From Chlorokybus atmophyticus (taxonomy: Eukaryota > Streptophyta > Chlorokybophyceae > Chlorokybales > Chlorokybaceae), in contig RHPI01003642.1 in assembly GCA_009103225.1 (NCBI GenBank), forward strand, positions 1,107,099 to 1,171,098: a stretch of DNA of 64,000 bases, read 5' to 3'. Positions 43,899-53,342 of the stretch are shown piece by piece (within the stretch, counting starts at the first letter, position 1; every line of letters begins with the position of its first letter). The notes below the pieces were generated by a model that saw only the letters and a list, made by a program, of their open reading frames with translations, was not told the DNA's origin and did not search any database. Both the position numbers and the translations under genes were made by a program.

Positions 43899-46800
43899 CT
43901 ACACAAGATCATCATCAGAGTCATCACCATCATCCTCCTGTGCATCATCATCACTGCTAGTACACATGCTATCAAGCTCGCTCTCATCACTGGACAGCTC
44001 AATATGGTTAGCCCTTGAAGCATTGGCCTCATCGCGCACACGCAACTTCTCCAACTCTGAGATCACACGCTCTTCCTGTACCTCCAGCGGCAACTCATCT
44101 ACATCGACGACATTGTCCGCATTATCATCAACGACCTGCTCCGGGGTCCAATCAGCTTCACACACGCCCGCCTTCTTGAACGCATTGATGATGGCCTGCA
44201 CTGACAACTCCTTCCAAGCCTGATGCACCCACGACACTATGGTTGACCAGTCCGCGTGCCGCAAGTTGCCGCCTGCAGTGTAGGAATGGTTGGCTGGGTC
44301 TGCCATCCACAACGCCCACTGCATACACCAACAAAGCACAATGTTAATCATGACTGACAACCTAAGATGACAACCGTTATTGCAACCTTACCCAAGAGCA
44401 GCTCACCCAGGTGGTACGCACACAAACTTACATGCAACCTAGCGTGTGAGTTGTGCACTCCTCACAACATTAGCACATGCACATTTTAGCAACTCACCTT
44501 TGCACGAAGCATGTCCTTGAAAGGCTTGTTCACCCCTACATCCAAAGATTGAAGAATAGGCGTACACCCACCCGGAATGACAGCTTGATCGATACCGCCA
44601 GCCTGCGTTGCTGCTTTCACGGACTCACACATGTGTGCTGAAAAGGAATCCCAGACAAGCAGCGCTCTCGTGCCAAAAACCCGCTTCGGCCGCTTGCGCA
44701 TCACCGCCTCGACCCACTCACACGTGTGCGCCTCATCCATCCAGCCCGCTTCATTCGCCCACACCACCACACAATCTGGTATGATCAAATCAGAAGGCAG
44801 AGTCTTGCGCTTTGGAATGACGACTGGCGGTAGCTTGGTGCCGTCCATTGCACAGGCCAACACCACGGTAATGTTTCTCTTCTCGTTGCCTGCTCAATGA
44901 GTGTGAGGCCAGGCCATACATGTGTTGTGTTGTGCCAGAATCAGCATGCAATGATTGCATGATTGGATGCGCATGCATGCCTCACCTGTTGTTTTCATGG
45001 TGACAGTGCGGCTGCCTTGCTGGTTGACCGTGCGAGTCGCGGGCATGTCCACCGTGACTGGAACTTCATCCATGTTGACGACCTGACTGGAGGCATACTT
45101 GTGCCGCTCCTTCATGAGGGTAATGAACATGCGGTGGCCCTCAACTTTTTGTGCGAGATCACGAGGGAGCTTCTGACCTACTTTAGTGCGTGCCCGTACA
45201 GTAAGATCATGGCGCGCCATGAAGCGCACCACCCAATTGAGGGAGGCCTTCAACTGCCACTTATCGCCATCATCATTGAGGTTGGCGTTGTGTTCAGCAA
45301 CTAGCCGCTTGGCCTCCAGCTGCACACATGCATGTTGATTGAGCTATTGAAGTGCTGGTGTGTGCGTTTGCTGAGTGTACCAGCGTGCGTGTGTGTGGTT
45401 GTGCCCTTGAGATACGTGTGCGTGTGCGCGTGCGTGTGCAGTGCATTGTTGCATGTGTGTGCATGTGTGTGCAGCTGCGTGCGTGCGTGTGCGTGTGCGT
45501 GCATGAGTGGGGGCGCGAGTGGTGCAGATGCGTGCGTGTGAATGCGTGTGTGTGCAGCTGCGTGCGTCTGCGTGTGCATGTGCGTGTGCGTGTGGGTGCA
45601 TGAGTGCGGGCACGAGTGGTGCAGCTGCGTGCGTGTGAGTGCGTGTGTGTGTGCAGCTACGTGCGTCTGCGTGTGCGTGTGCGAGTGGTGCGTGGGTGTG
45701 CAGCTGGCGCAGCTGCGTGCGTGAGTGTGTGTGTGTGCAGCTGCGTGCGTGTGTGTATGCGTGCGTGAGTTGTGCAGCCATGTACGTGAGTGTGTGTGTG
45801 CAGCTGCGTGCGTGTGTGTATGCGTGCGTGAGTGGTGCAGCCATGTACGTGAGTGTGTGTGCAGCTGCGTGCATGTGTGTGCGTGTGCGCGTGCGTGTGC
45901 GTGCGGGAGTGCTTGTGCGTGTGCGTGCGTGCATGGTTCAGCTCCATGTGCGTGCGTGCATGGTTCAGCTCCGTGTGCGTGTGCATGCTAGAGTGGTGCA
46001 GCTGTGCGCGTGCGTGTGTGCGTGCAAGTGCGTGCAGCCCTTGATGCAAACACAAGTGTACCACATGCATAAACATACCCTGATCATGCCTTGTGTCACT
46101 CCCAACCCACGCGACCTCTTATCAACAATGTAGTTGCACACAAGAGTGTCAAGCTCTGGAATTGAGAGTGTCCTCCCGCCACCCTTTAGCCTACAATCAC
46201 TTGCACATGCAGACTTGATCTCTAGCTCTTGCTTAAGCCAGTTCCGCAAGCTCTTGGCGTGGATGCCGTGCTCGCGCTCGGTTCTTTTAATGCCAAGATG
46301 CTTGGCAATGTCAATGAACTTGCGCTGCCATGTAACACTTTGTTAGTCACGCCGGCCAGACACATAGCACGCAGCAACAGTGCATGCACGCATACACATG
46401 CGTCACGTGCATGCAAGTGTGTGAGCGTGCATGCATTGTCACAGCACGCAGCACAGCTAAATACACGTGCAAATGCACACCCTTATTGTGCTGAGCAGTG
46501 ATAGCATGCATTGTCACAAGTACACACAGCACACAACACTGCTAAGCAAACTTGCATATGCACACGCTGATTGTGCTGAGCAGTAACAGCATGCATTATT
46601 ACCAATACACAAAGCACATTGCATAAACATACCTTTTGGTGGCATGTGAATGCTCGCCGCTTGTACCTCCTATTGCGCTCGTTGTTGGTGCGGGCAGCAT
46701 TGACGCGCTTCTGGACGCCGGTGGGCCGCTCACCACCGGCGTCCAGCTGCTCTGCTGCCGCCTCTGTCGCAAGCCTGGCGGCCGCCTCACGTGCCTTGGC

Positions 46801-46899
46801 TGCCGCCTCTGCAGCTATCTTGGCAGCCTCCTCGGCAGCAGCAGCTTCTCTTTCCAGGCGGTTGCACGCTGCATGCCTTGCAGCTCTTGCCCCCACCAT
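43899..46899 (-). CDS. pogo-like DDE transposase
   Basis: Cut-and-paste transposase of the pogo group (DDE_1 family). Five exons on the minus strand: 46633-46899, 46079-46324, 44986-45319, 44498-44889 and 43899-44318, giving 552 residues in frame. Residues 1-89 are an Ala/Glu/Arg-rich helix. Residues ~90-215 contain a helix-turn-helix (IAKHLGI ... SLRNWLKQE) and a CENP-B-like HTH ([16 protein letters not shown]). The catalytic triad is visible: Asp ~255 in NMDEVPV, Asp ~363 in [10 protein letters not shown], Asp ~399 in [10 protein letters not shown]. The C-terminus is strongly acidic (DSDDDLV). No stop or frameshift was seen. The large intron 45320-46078 is a GT-rich (TGCGTG)n array. Start at the ATG at 46899. 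Confidence 0.88.
45345..46045. repeat. GT-rich minisatellite (TGTGCGTGCG-type) inside the transposase intron
   Basis: About 700 bp of TGTG/TGCG repeats, with recurring blocks containing GTGCAGC(T/C)GCGTGCGTG spaced 50-80 bp, fill the second intron of the transposase. Long Cys/Val- or His/Thr-rich open frames here are artefacts of the repeat. Confidence 0.9.
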
Positions 46900-47174
46900 G
46901 TGCACCGCCGCCCCACCTCAACAACCTCGCCAACCATCTCAACAACCCTAATGCCGCTGTTTCGGCGCCAGAAAACCCCAATTACGACCATGGGCGTAAC
47001 TTGAAGGTTGGATGACGTATCTTGGGCGGGGATTATGCTGCGCGCAGCTACACAACACAGTCCCCCCTACTGTAACACAGTCCCCCCCCGTACACAGTCC
47101 CCCTCAGCAAAATCGAGGGGGGGACTGTATAAAAAGGGGGGGACTGTGTTGGGGTAAATACAGTACTGCTAACG

Positions 47175-47680
47175 TGTAACAATGGGGCCCGACCACTAGG
47201 CTATGGTAGTAAAAGACACTACCATGAGTGAGGTCTGTCACAACTTATCCCAATTCGTGACATTCCTCCCGAATTTAACCCATGAGTTTCTCATAATCCA
47301 ATGAGGCACTAGCCCACGTCGCCGTGTTCGCGGCCATACCACGATCGGTCTGCCCGCGGCCTGTTGGATCCGGCCCATAAACGGTCCTGACCGACCGAAC
47401 GGCCATCCTCACCACGCGACCTGCCATCGCAGCGCGACCGCTCACGCGGCCTTAGGTTGAACTGGCTCGGCGCGCAGGTCGTGATCCCGCGCCCAGCCTA
47501 GGGCAAGCCGCCCCAAATGTTTTTGTTTTTGCCTTGGATCTGTCTTAGTCCCCTGCGGGAATCGAACCTGAGACGTCAAGCTCCGTTACCATTGTAACAA
47601 TGGGGCCCGACCACTAGGCTATGGTAGTTAAAGACACTACCATGAGTGAGGTCTGTCACAATTTATCCCAATTCGTGACA
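47175..47680 (-). mobile_element. TRIM-like miniature LTR retroelement, family A
   Basis: Two 88-bp direct repeats (47175-47262 and 47593-47680, two differences) flank 330 bp. On the minus strand each repeat begins TG and ends CA. A perfect 5-bp duplication, TAACG, lies on both sides (47170-47174 and 47681-47685). Just inside the 5' repeat is a primer-binding-site-like ATGGTAACGGAGC, beginning with TGG as required for pairing with tRNA CCA. Just before the 3' repeat is a purine tract (CGGGAGGA). There is no coding capacity. These are the defining features of a terminal-repeat retrotransposon in miniature. Confidence 0.88.
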
Positions 47681-48700
47681 TAACGTGCAAGATCAGCATC
47701 AATATCAACAAACCCAAGAACCTTGGCTAAATCCAGACTTGCTGATAAACTAGGAAGGTGCGGTGCTTACAAGTGAATCCTCGCTCCAAGTCGTCCAAGA
47801 CATCCAAAATCATGCAAGATCTGCCACTTTTCAAGAACAAGAACAGCTGCCAGAACCCTCACTTGTAGCACAAAAATCCCGCACAACTCTGCAATCACCT
47901 TCAGAACCACCACTCCAGCACACTGAAGATTTGGACCCTCAGTCGTCTACACCCCTTAGACCTTGTTCATGTTCAAAGTGCAGCAACGAGGTAACTTGCA
48001 GGTCCTCCAAATTGTCCCATCGGTCAAGTTATATCTGGCATGCCTTTAATCTTGTATGGTTCTGGTTCTCAGGTTCTAAGGGTCTGCTGTGTGCAGGTTC
48101 TGCAGGAAGACTCGATCATACAAACACACTTGCACAAAGACTGCAGGCTTTGGCAATTTCGCGCCATTCCAACGGTCGTGTCACTAGTCATAGCTCCTGC
48201 AGAGAGTGATCCACGTACTGCGCACCAGGCACCCGAGAAGTCTTACATGGACAAGTTCTTAGACATCATGACCATTGCCGACGAGGGCGGATTGACCAAA
48301 GACTACATCAATAAGTTGCTGGCCTGTCTGTTCAAGGGCGACAACTCTCTCATCAGCATGGCCAACAAGAAGACCTTTGATCCGGAGGTAGAGGGTTACA
48401 AGCTACTGACATCCTGCAAGACTGCCACCAGCCTCTTCAATCGCATGGGCATGCCAACGCCTTTGCACTACACTGTTGTAATGACTGCTCCTACCTGTTC
48501 AGCAAGCCATACCCTAGGTCCTTTAGTTACGACGACAAGGACGAGTCCCTTACTTGGCGTCAGCGTGAGATGTTGCGCAAGACAATGCAGCAAGAGAGGT
48601 GTCCATGTGACAAGGTTGCGTCAGCTACTATTACTTACCTCTCAAGGAAAGACTGCAGTTGATGTTTCAATGCCCGTCCATCTGTTATGACTTGCTGCGA

Positions 48701-49737
48701 TGTTGGCGTGAGCGCGACAGATGGCTAGACAAAGACCCTGCAGTTCCTCCTCCATCACAACACGAGGCTTCACACGAGATTTTTCCCGTGGACCAGGGCC
48801 AACTTGCCCGGGCGGCTTGGGGTCCGGACCAGGTTCGCCCACCTTGGTCTGCACGCGGGGACCAGGGTTGGTCCAAACAGTACGTAATTGTCCCATGGTC
48901 CCCCCGAAAACCGAGCCAGGGTTGGTGCCGGTTGAAAGCCGGTGTAAATTGGACCGGGAATGGTGCTTTGCAGGGACCATCCTTGGTCCGATTTGTTTTT
49001 TTCAAGCCTAGTTGCCTGTGACAAGAGCGCATGCCGGACTTGTAAGAATTCAACCGGTAGCAATTGAAACAACTATGCTTTGGCAGCTAACTGCGGTCAG
49101 CTGCGGCAATTTGGCCGGCTTGATTGCCGCAGCTGACTGCAGTTAGGCCGCTGCTGCTGGTGGCCTGGCGGGCGGCCTGGTGCTCCATATCAAGAGCACT
49201 AGGTCACGCCTCTGGCCTGTCCATGCTGGTTGTTCCTAGGCTTGCATGACTAGGCCAAGGACGGTCGAAAGGCCATCGCCATGGCCTTTCAGCCGCCTTC
49301 GCCTTCTACAGCCGAGCAGTAACGTACATGCATACATGCATAAGTCAGCAGACACACACATCAACGAACTAACACAAACAATAGATAAGCACAATCAATT
49401 GGTTGTATTGCAACTACAGCAGCGAACAACTACTGGCATTTGTAACTACTAAAGCTCAATGCACGTGTGACTACCTACTTGCAACGCGGACCAGCTGCTG
49501 CTCTGATTTGCAAGCCGCGGGGGCCGCGACCAGCCCTGGTCCTGCCGTACGGACCCCGTGCGGCACTAGTGGTTCACTCTACAACGGCTCTTCCCTGCTA
49601 CGTCAGAGGACGCACTGGGGAGAGCACGTTGTGCGCACTTACTATGCGCTGTCACGTCACCATGCCCTGCACCGCCAGGCATGGCGCCGTTGATGCCAGC
49701 TGCACCGGCCTTAAGAGCGGTGCTCAGAGGCCGAGCA
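48701..49737. other. Unassigned sequence with a long hairpin
   Basis: Between the broken CACTA-like frame and the second TRIM I see no gene. A GGTCCGGACCAGG-like, partly palindromic stretch lies at 48790-48980. A 24-bp hairpin lies at 49087-49146. Confidence 0.45.
49087..49146. repeat. 24-bp inverted repeat with 12-base loop
   Basis: CTAACTGCGGTCAGCTGCGG... at 49087-49110 is mirrored by its reverse complement at 49123-49146 with one mismatch, around the loop TTGGCCGGCTTG. The size suggests a tiny foldback element. No target duplication was identified. Confidence 0.8.
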
Positions 49738-50268
49738 TGTCATAGCCTGCTCGACCACAAAAGACTTGGTGCTTTTATGGTCGATTTGTGGTAATTTAAT
49801 GTACCTTCCCGTTACATTCCCCCCCACTTAAAAACGCTGACGTCTACGGCAGCTGGCGCCCATCAGCTGGGGAATCATCCCAGGAGTCTGATTTAGGGTC
49901 GGTCACCGGCCCCACCACCCAACGACCGGCCAATTTAGGCCCGAACCGGTCAACGCGCGCATAGCGCACCGGTGCCGGCCCCACAGGTCGCATCGCGACA
50001 GGCAGGTGGCGACCTGCCGCGCCGACTGAACTGGTCAGTCCGACGCGACTGCCATTAGGCAAGTCGCGACCTATCGATGATAGCATTTATGAAGTGACCA
50101 TTTACGATGTTATTGGATCGAGAAACAACGACCGCGGTATTCGTGTGCAAGGCAGGAATCGAACTCGGGTCTCAAGCTCCGATGACCAGTGTCACAGCCC
50201 ACTTGACCACAAAAGACTTAGTGCTTTTATGGTCGATTTGTGGTAATTTAATGTACCTTCCCGTTACA
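49738..50268 (-). mobile_element. TRIM-like miniature LTR retroelement, family B
   Basis: Two 79-bp direct repeats (49738-49816 and 50190-50268, five differences) flank 373 bp. On the minus strand they begin TGTAACGGG and end GACA. A perfect 5-bp duplication, GAGCA, lies on both sides (49733-49737 and 50269-50273). Next to the 5' repeat is CTGGTCATCGGAGC (primer-binding-site-like), and before the 3' repeat a long purine tract (GTGGGGGGGAA). No protein is encoded. The repeat sequence is unrelated to family A, but the layout is the same, and both share GGAGCTTGA followed by GTTCGATTCC inside the 5' repeat. Confidence 0.88.
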
Positions 50269-50273
50269 GAGCA

Positions 50274-52560
50274 GCTGGCAGCCTTGCCACGCATGGCAAG
50301 GCCTTCACTGCTGCTACAGTTGCCACTGCAATCGGTGTTCTCGTTGACGGAGGCGCCATTGTGCTTGCTCAAGTGCGCGCCACAACCCACCCACCCCGCG
50401 CTGCCGCCGCCGCCGCCGGCTACTGCTGCAGCAGGGTATCGGCGGAGGCCTGCGCAGCGCCGTCCACGTGTCAGCCAAGACTCACGTGGCCTAACGCGCA
50501 CTCTAAGCCGTTGAATGTGCATTCCGAGCTGCCTATGCTGTTAGCACACCTTGATGAGGACACTCATCCACGGCCGAAACTTACCGCCAAAATTTGATAT
50601 AGTCAAGCAAGCAATACAATGAGCAACATATGCTCGTGATAAACATTTGCTGTCATCGTGCTGCAAGCTTAGATGTCACACGATGTTCATCATCTACCTT
50701 ATAATATGATACATGTATATGCTTGCCATGTTAATGTGTCTGACATGAAATGTGATGTGAATTGTTTCATGTGGCTCATAGAAATTCGGGGTGCGGCTGA
50801 TTGGGCGGTTTGATTGGGCCGGCCAGCATTAGGGCACACAAACACCCCACACGCGCAAGGCCATTGGTAGCCATCACATACGGCACCTGCGATGCCGAAC
50901 TGCGCGGTATGCGCGGCCCGCCTGCCTCTGATTGGCTAGACGGCGACTACCAGGTATCGGTCGTTCGATCTATATTTACAGATCTCAACCGTCCATAACA
51001 CTTCCCCACGTCATGCAATTGCTCTACATATATGCAAATATATACAAAAAATAAGCACAACAAAGTGCACATATGGCGGCATATCATTTCATGTGGTCCA
51101 TATGATATGAGCATGCAACACACCTATTAAGGTAGTAAAATGAGTAATAACGTTTTTACCACGTTACGTGCAGCGGTTTGCAGTGCATAACGTAAAGGTT
51201 ACGATCAGCAAAATAATGCTCACCTTAAACACCTTAACGTTAAGATTTAACTGAATAGAAAATAGCGCCGTTAGACCACAATTTGATTGTAAACTACAGA
51301 GCACATGGTGTATAGACGTTGACAAAGGCCGTTGCTACAAAAAGGCAACAAAATGCCAATCATGGCAAAGATGGTCAAAAATGTCCTAAAGACATCTCGG
51401 CGGCAACGCCATTCCTAACGGCGAGTTCAAGTACGGGCTTGTTTGCGCGTATCTGGCGACAGTTATCGGTTAATTTGCGCGCGTTTTTGGTGATACGAGT
51501 TCGGGGTGGACCCCATACCCTAACGTCATCAGTAACCAGCACTTTAAAAAACACACTTACTGCTATTGAACACTCATTGATTGTGTTTGTCGTCAATATT
51601 CCGTACAACATGGTCTTCAGCCGAAAGACAAAATCCCACAAGTTGTCGGCCACTTTGACACATTTGTTTATTTTCTTATGGGCTGTCAAGGTGCTACCGC
51701 CTTTGCAGCCTGCCGGCACCAATATAGGTTACGCTATTGGCTACGACCTGTAGCGTAACCCACACTTTTGATGACGTACCTCGGGGGGATCATGCGCTTA
51801 GCTACACAACACGGTCCCCCAAGCAAAATTAAAGGGGGGGAATGTACAAGAAGGGGGGGACTGTGTTGGGTAAATACGGTAATGATGTTAGATTCATCAC
51901 CATGCTCTACACATTAATTTGTTCAACCATGCAAATGATGCATGTTACGGCTCATGTAAACATTTTACATACAAATGTTGCAAATTACAAGAAGTTATTG
52001 CTATATCACATGCGTTTGCACTGCTTATAAGCAATGTTTCCGTCAACTTCCGCAACATACTGAACGCCTTCCGGAAGGCCGACATGGATAAAATCATTTA
52101 AACTTTTATAAATTCCGAGCGACATGGTTAAAATACTTTAAACTTCTTTTATTCCGGGAATTCCCTTCCCGGACGGAATGTTCCGGAAGTCAGACTGCTA
52201 ATCCACGGAATTACCCAAGCCTAGTAAGTGTGTTATGACTCATAACACACTCACAAGTCACGAATAACACCAAAGTGGCAATGAGGGTGTTGAAATCATG
52301 GCTCTCACTGTTAGAGTCTCCAACCCATCGCTTGAAGAGCCTTGAAGCATGATAAGCAAGAGCTCTACGCATCCCCGTCAACAGCATGCGACACAGCACA
52401 ACAACAAGGGCGGCAGGCCGGTGTGCACAGGCCGGCGCAGGATGTTTACGCCTGTGGTAGGGTCCTGCGTGCTGCTGCGCTAAGCTCAAGCGAGATTGCG
52501 TGGAGTGGCAATCTTAGATACCTTACTGTATTGCTAAGATTAGATTTGAGATCAAAGATT
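50274..52560. other. Unassigned sequence including an orphan transposon end
   Basis: No gene recognised. A GCC-repeat region lies near 50397-50420. The stretch 51760-51881 is related to the right end of the pogo-like element. Two imperfect AT-rich direct repeats begin GACATGG at 52081 and 52121. A hairpin (GTGTGTTATGA, one base, reverse complement) lies at about 52227-52249. Confidence 0.45.
51760..51881. mobile_element. Orphan right end of a pogo-like element
   Basis: The order GATGACGTA, CAGCTACACAACAC or a close variant, GTCCCCC, AGCAAAAT, a G-run with ACTGT, then GGGGGGGACTGTGTTGGGTAAATACGGTA follows the last ~130 bp of the complete element (47015-47165). No matching left end or transposase was found nearby, so it is a truncated or very diverged relative. 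Confidence 0.7.
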
Positions 52561-52599
52561 AAGCTGCTGCATAATGAATGAAGGTTGGGAAAAATCACA

Positions 52600-53240
52600 A
52601 AAGGTAGTATGCAAAACATATACAGACCTTGAAATTTGCTTTAATATAGAGCAACCTTCTGGCTACCAACTTGACTTGGTAACACCTACAAGTAATCCCT
52701 TGGAAGCTAACTCACGAAACACTATACGTGAAAGTCTAAATTTTTTGTAAACAGCCTTTGGTCGGCCAGTTAAAATACATCGATTTTTAATTCGCGTTTT
52801 GGAACTATTTCTAGGAAGTTTTGCTAATTTAAAAGCGTATTTATATCTTAAATCATTAGGAATTGAAAGGTCCTTTAAGATAGCTTTATACTGTATACGT
52901 TTATACTCATATTGAGCTACAAGAGTTCGACGCTTATTATCTCGTGATATAGAATTGGACATAATTTACTTCTTAAACAAAACTTTTTATTACCATATTA
53001 GTCTCTGCAGTTGTTCTTATATATTGAAGGTGAACTACGAAACCTGGAATCAATCGATCAATTGAAATAGATCAATTGTAATATAATCGCTGCGGTTGCT
53101 GCAGCGTAAGCTAAGGAAACTACCAGAAAGTCACAAAGTGGTAGGGTGGATGCATAAGGATAATCGATCTCTCTTCTCCATAATAGATTTCGATTAGAAG
53201 CTAATCCAAATCCATTACCATCAAATCCAAATCCATTACC
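52600..53240 (-). other. Mitochondrial DNA segment (NUMT or assembly chimera)
   Basis: The stretch is much more AT-rich than its surroundings, contains an intact rps14 of mitochondrial type, and ends abruptly at a single N (53241), beyond which GC-rich nuclear sequence of the ceramidase gene begins. Just before the N, the 19-bp unit TCAAATCCAAATCCATTACC-like sequence occurs twice. A minus-strand frame ending in a hydrophobic segment (AYAAATAAIILQLIYFN) at 53058 is not recognised. The left border is judged only by base composition. Confidence 0.65.
52663..52962 (-). CDS. rps14: Ribosomal protein uS14, mitochondrial type
   Basis: Intronless 99-residue frame, full length for mitochondrial S14 and very AT-rich. 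Markers: [13 protein letters not shown] near the N-terminus, [25 protein letters not shown] and the end [15 protein letters not shown]. These match plant and algal mitochondrial Rps14 (land plants have [25 protein letters not shown] and KKSSW) and not the plastid protein. No stop or frameshift is present, so the copy is either recent in the nucleus or part of a mitochondrial contig joined by mistake. It is not expected to be expressed in the nucleus. Confidence 0.88.
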   Translation of the reverse strand: MSNSISRDNKRRTLVAQYEYKRIQYKAILKDLSIPNDLRYKYAFKLAKLPRNSSKTRIKNRCILTGRPKAVYKKFRLSRIVFRELASKGLLVGVTKSSW

Positions 53241-53342
53241 NTGCTCAGACATGTCTTGCAGGGCTCCGTTGCGAGCTTGATTGGGCAAAGCAGCAGCCAC
53301 ATTGCGAGCAGTAGCCTTGTTTTGCCTTCTCGTCCATCAGCC

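Larger units (their letters stand above)
43619..47163 (-). mobile_element. Complete pogo-like (Tc1/mariner superfamily) DNA transposon
   Basis: Left end CCGTATTTACCCCAACACAG... at 43619 and the inverted right end ending at 47163 match over about 28 bp with one difference (CCGTATTT versus CTGTATTT). Both ends are flanked by TA (43617-43618 and 47164-47165), the target used by Tc1/mariner elements. Inside each end the motif ACAGTCCCCCC is repeated, giving C-rich and G-rich subterminal arms that can pair. The 3.5-kb element carries one spliced minus-strand transposase gene with all catalytic residues, so it may be young and possibly autonomous. A related right end stands alone near 51760-51881. 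Confidence 0.9.
43345..48700 (+). pseudogene. Interrupted reading frame, CACTA/tnp2-like transposon protein
   Basis: A frame opens at an ATG at 43345 (MTSRAAQLMLPP...) and is cut after codon 90 by the pogo-like element at 43619. If that element (with one TA) and the TRIM at 47175-47680 (with one TAACG copy) are removed, the same frame continues into Gln-rich sequence after 47686. After one TAG it runs on in the same frame (TSESSLQVVQDIQ ...) past 47950. Further down, around 48240-48640, are helices and then FALHCCNDCSYLF followed by RCPCDK. This resembles the CPNDC-type zinc motif near the start of plant CACTA (tnp2, transposase_21) proteins. A frame change lies just before it (near 48460). 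No catalytic domain follows within view. Interpretation: a decayed host element serving as landing site for two later insertions. The tnp2 likeness is moderate. Confidence 0.45.

Noticed and set aside
45301-46133. Several His/Thr- or Cys/Val-rich open frames up to 196 codons
   Set aside because: They come from the GT-rich repeat inside the transposase intron; exon phase on both sides fits across it.
47527-47635. A tRNA gene on the minus strand
   Set aside because: It has A- and B-box-like motifs, but no acceptor stem pairs and the sequence is part of the TRIM repeat and its primer-binding region.
51375-51722. A 115-codon minus-strand frame near the orphan transposon end
   Set aside because: It shows no similarity to the pogo transposase or to any family I know. 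Left unannotated as chance or debris.
52663-52962. Plastid rps14
   Set aside because: The C-terminal [15 protein letters not shown] and [12 protein letters not shown] are mitochondrial-type; plastid S14 has a different central and terminal pattern.
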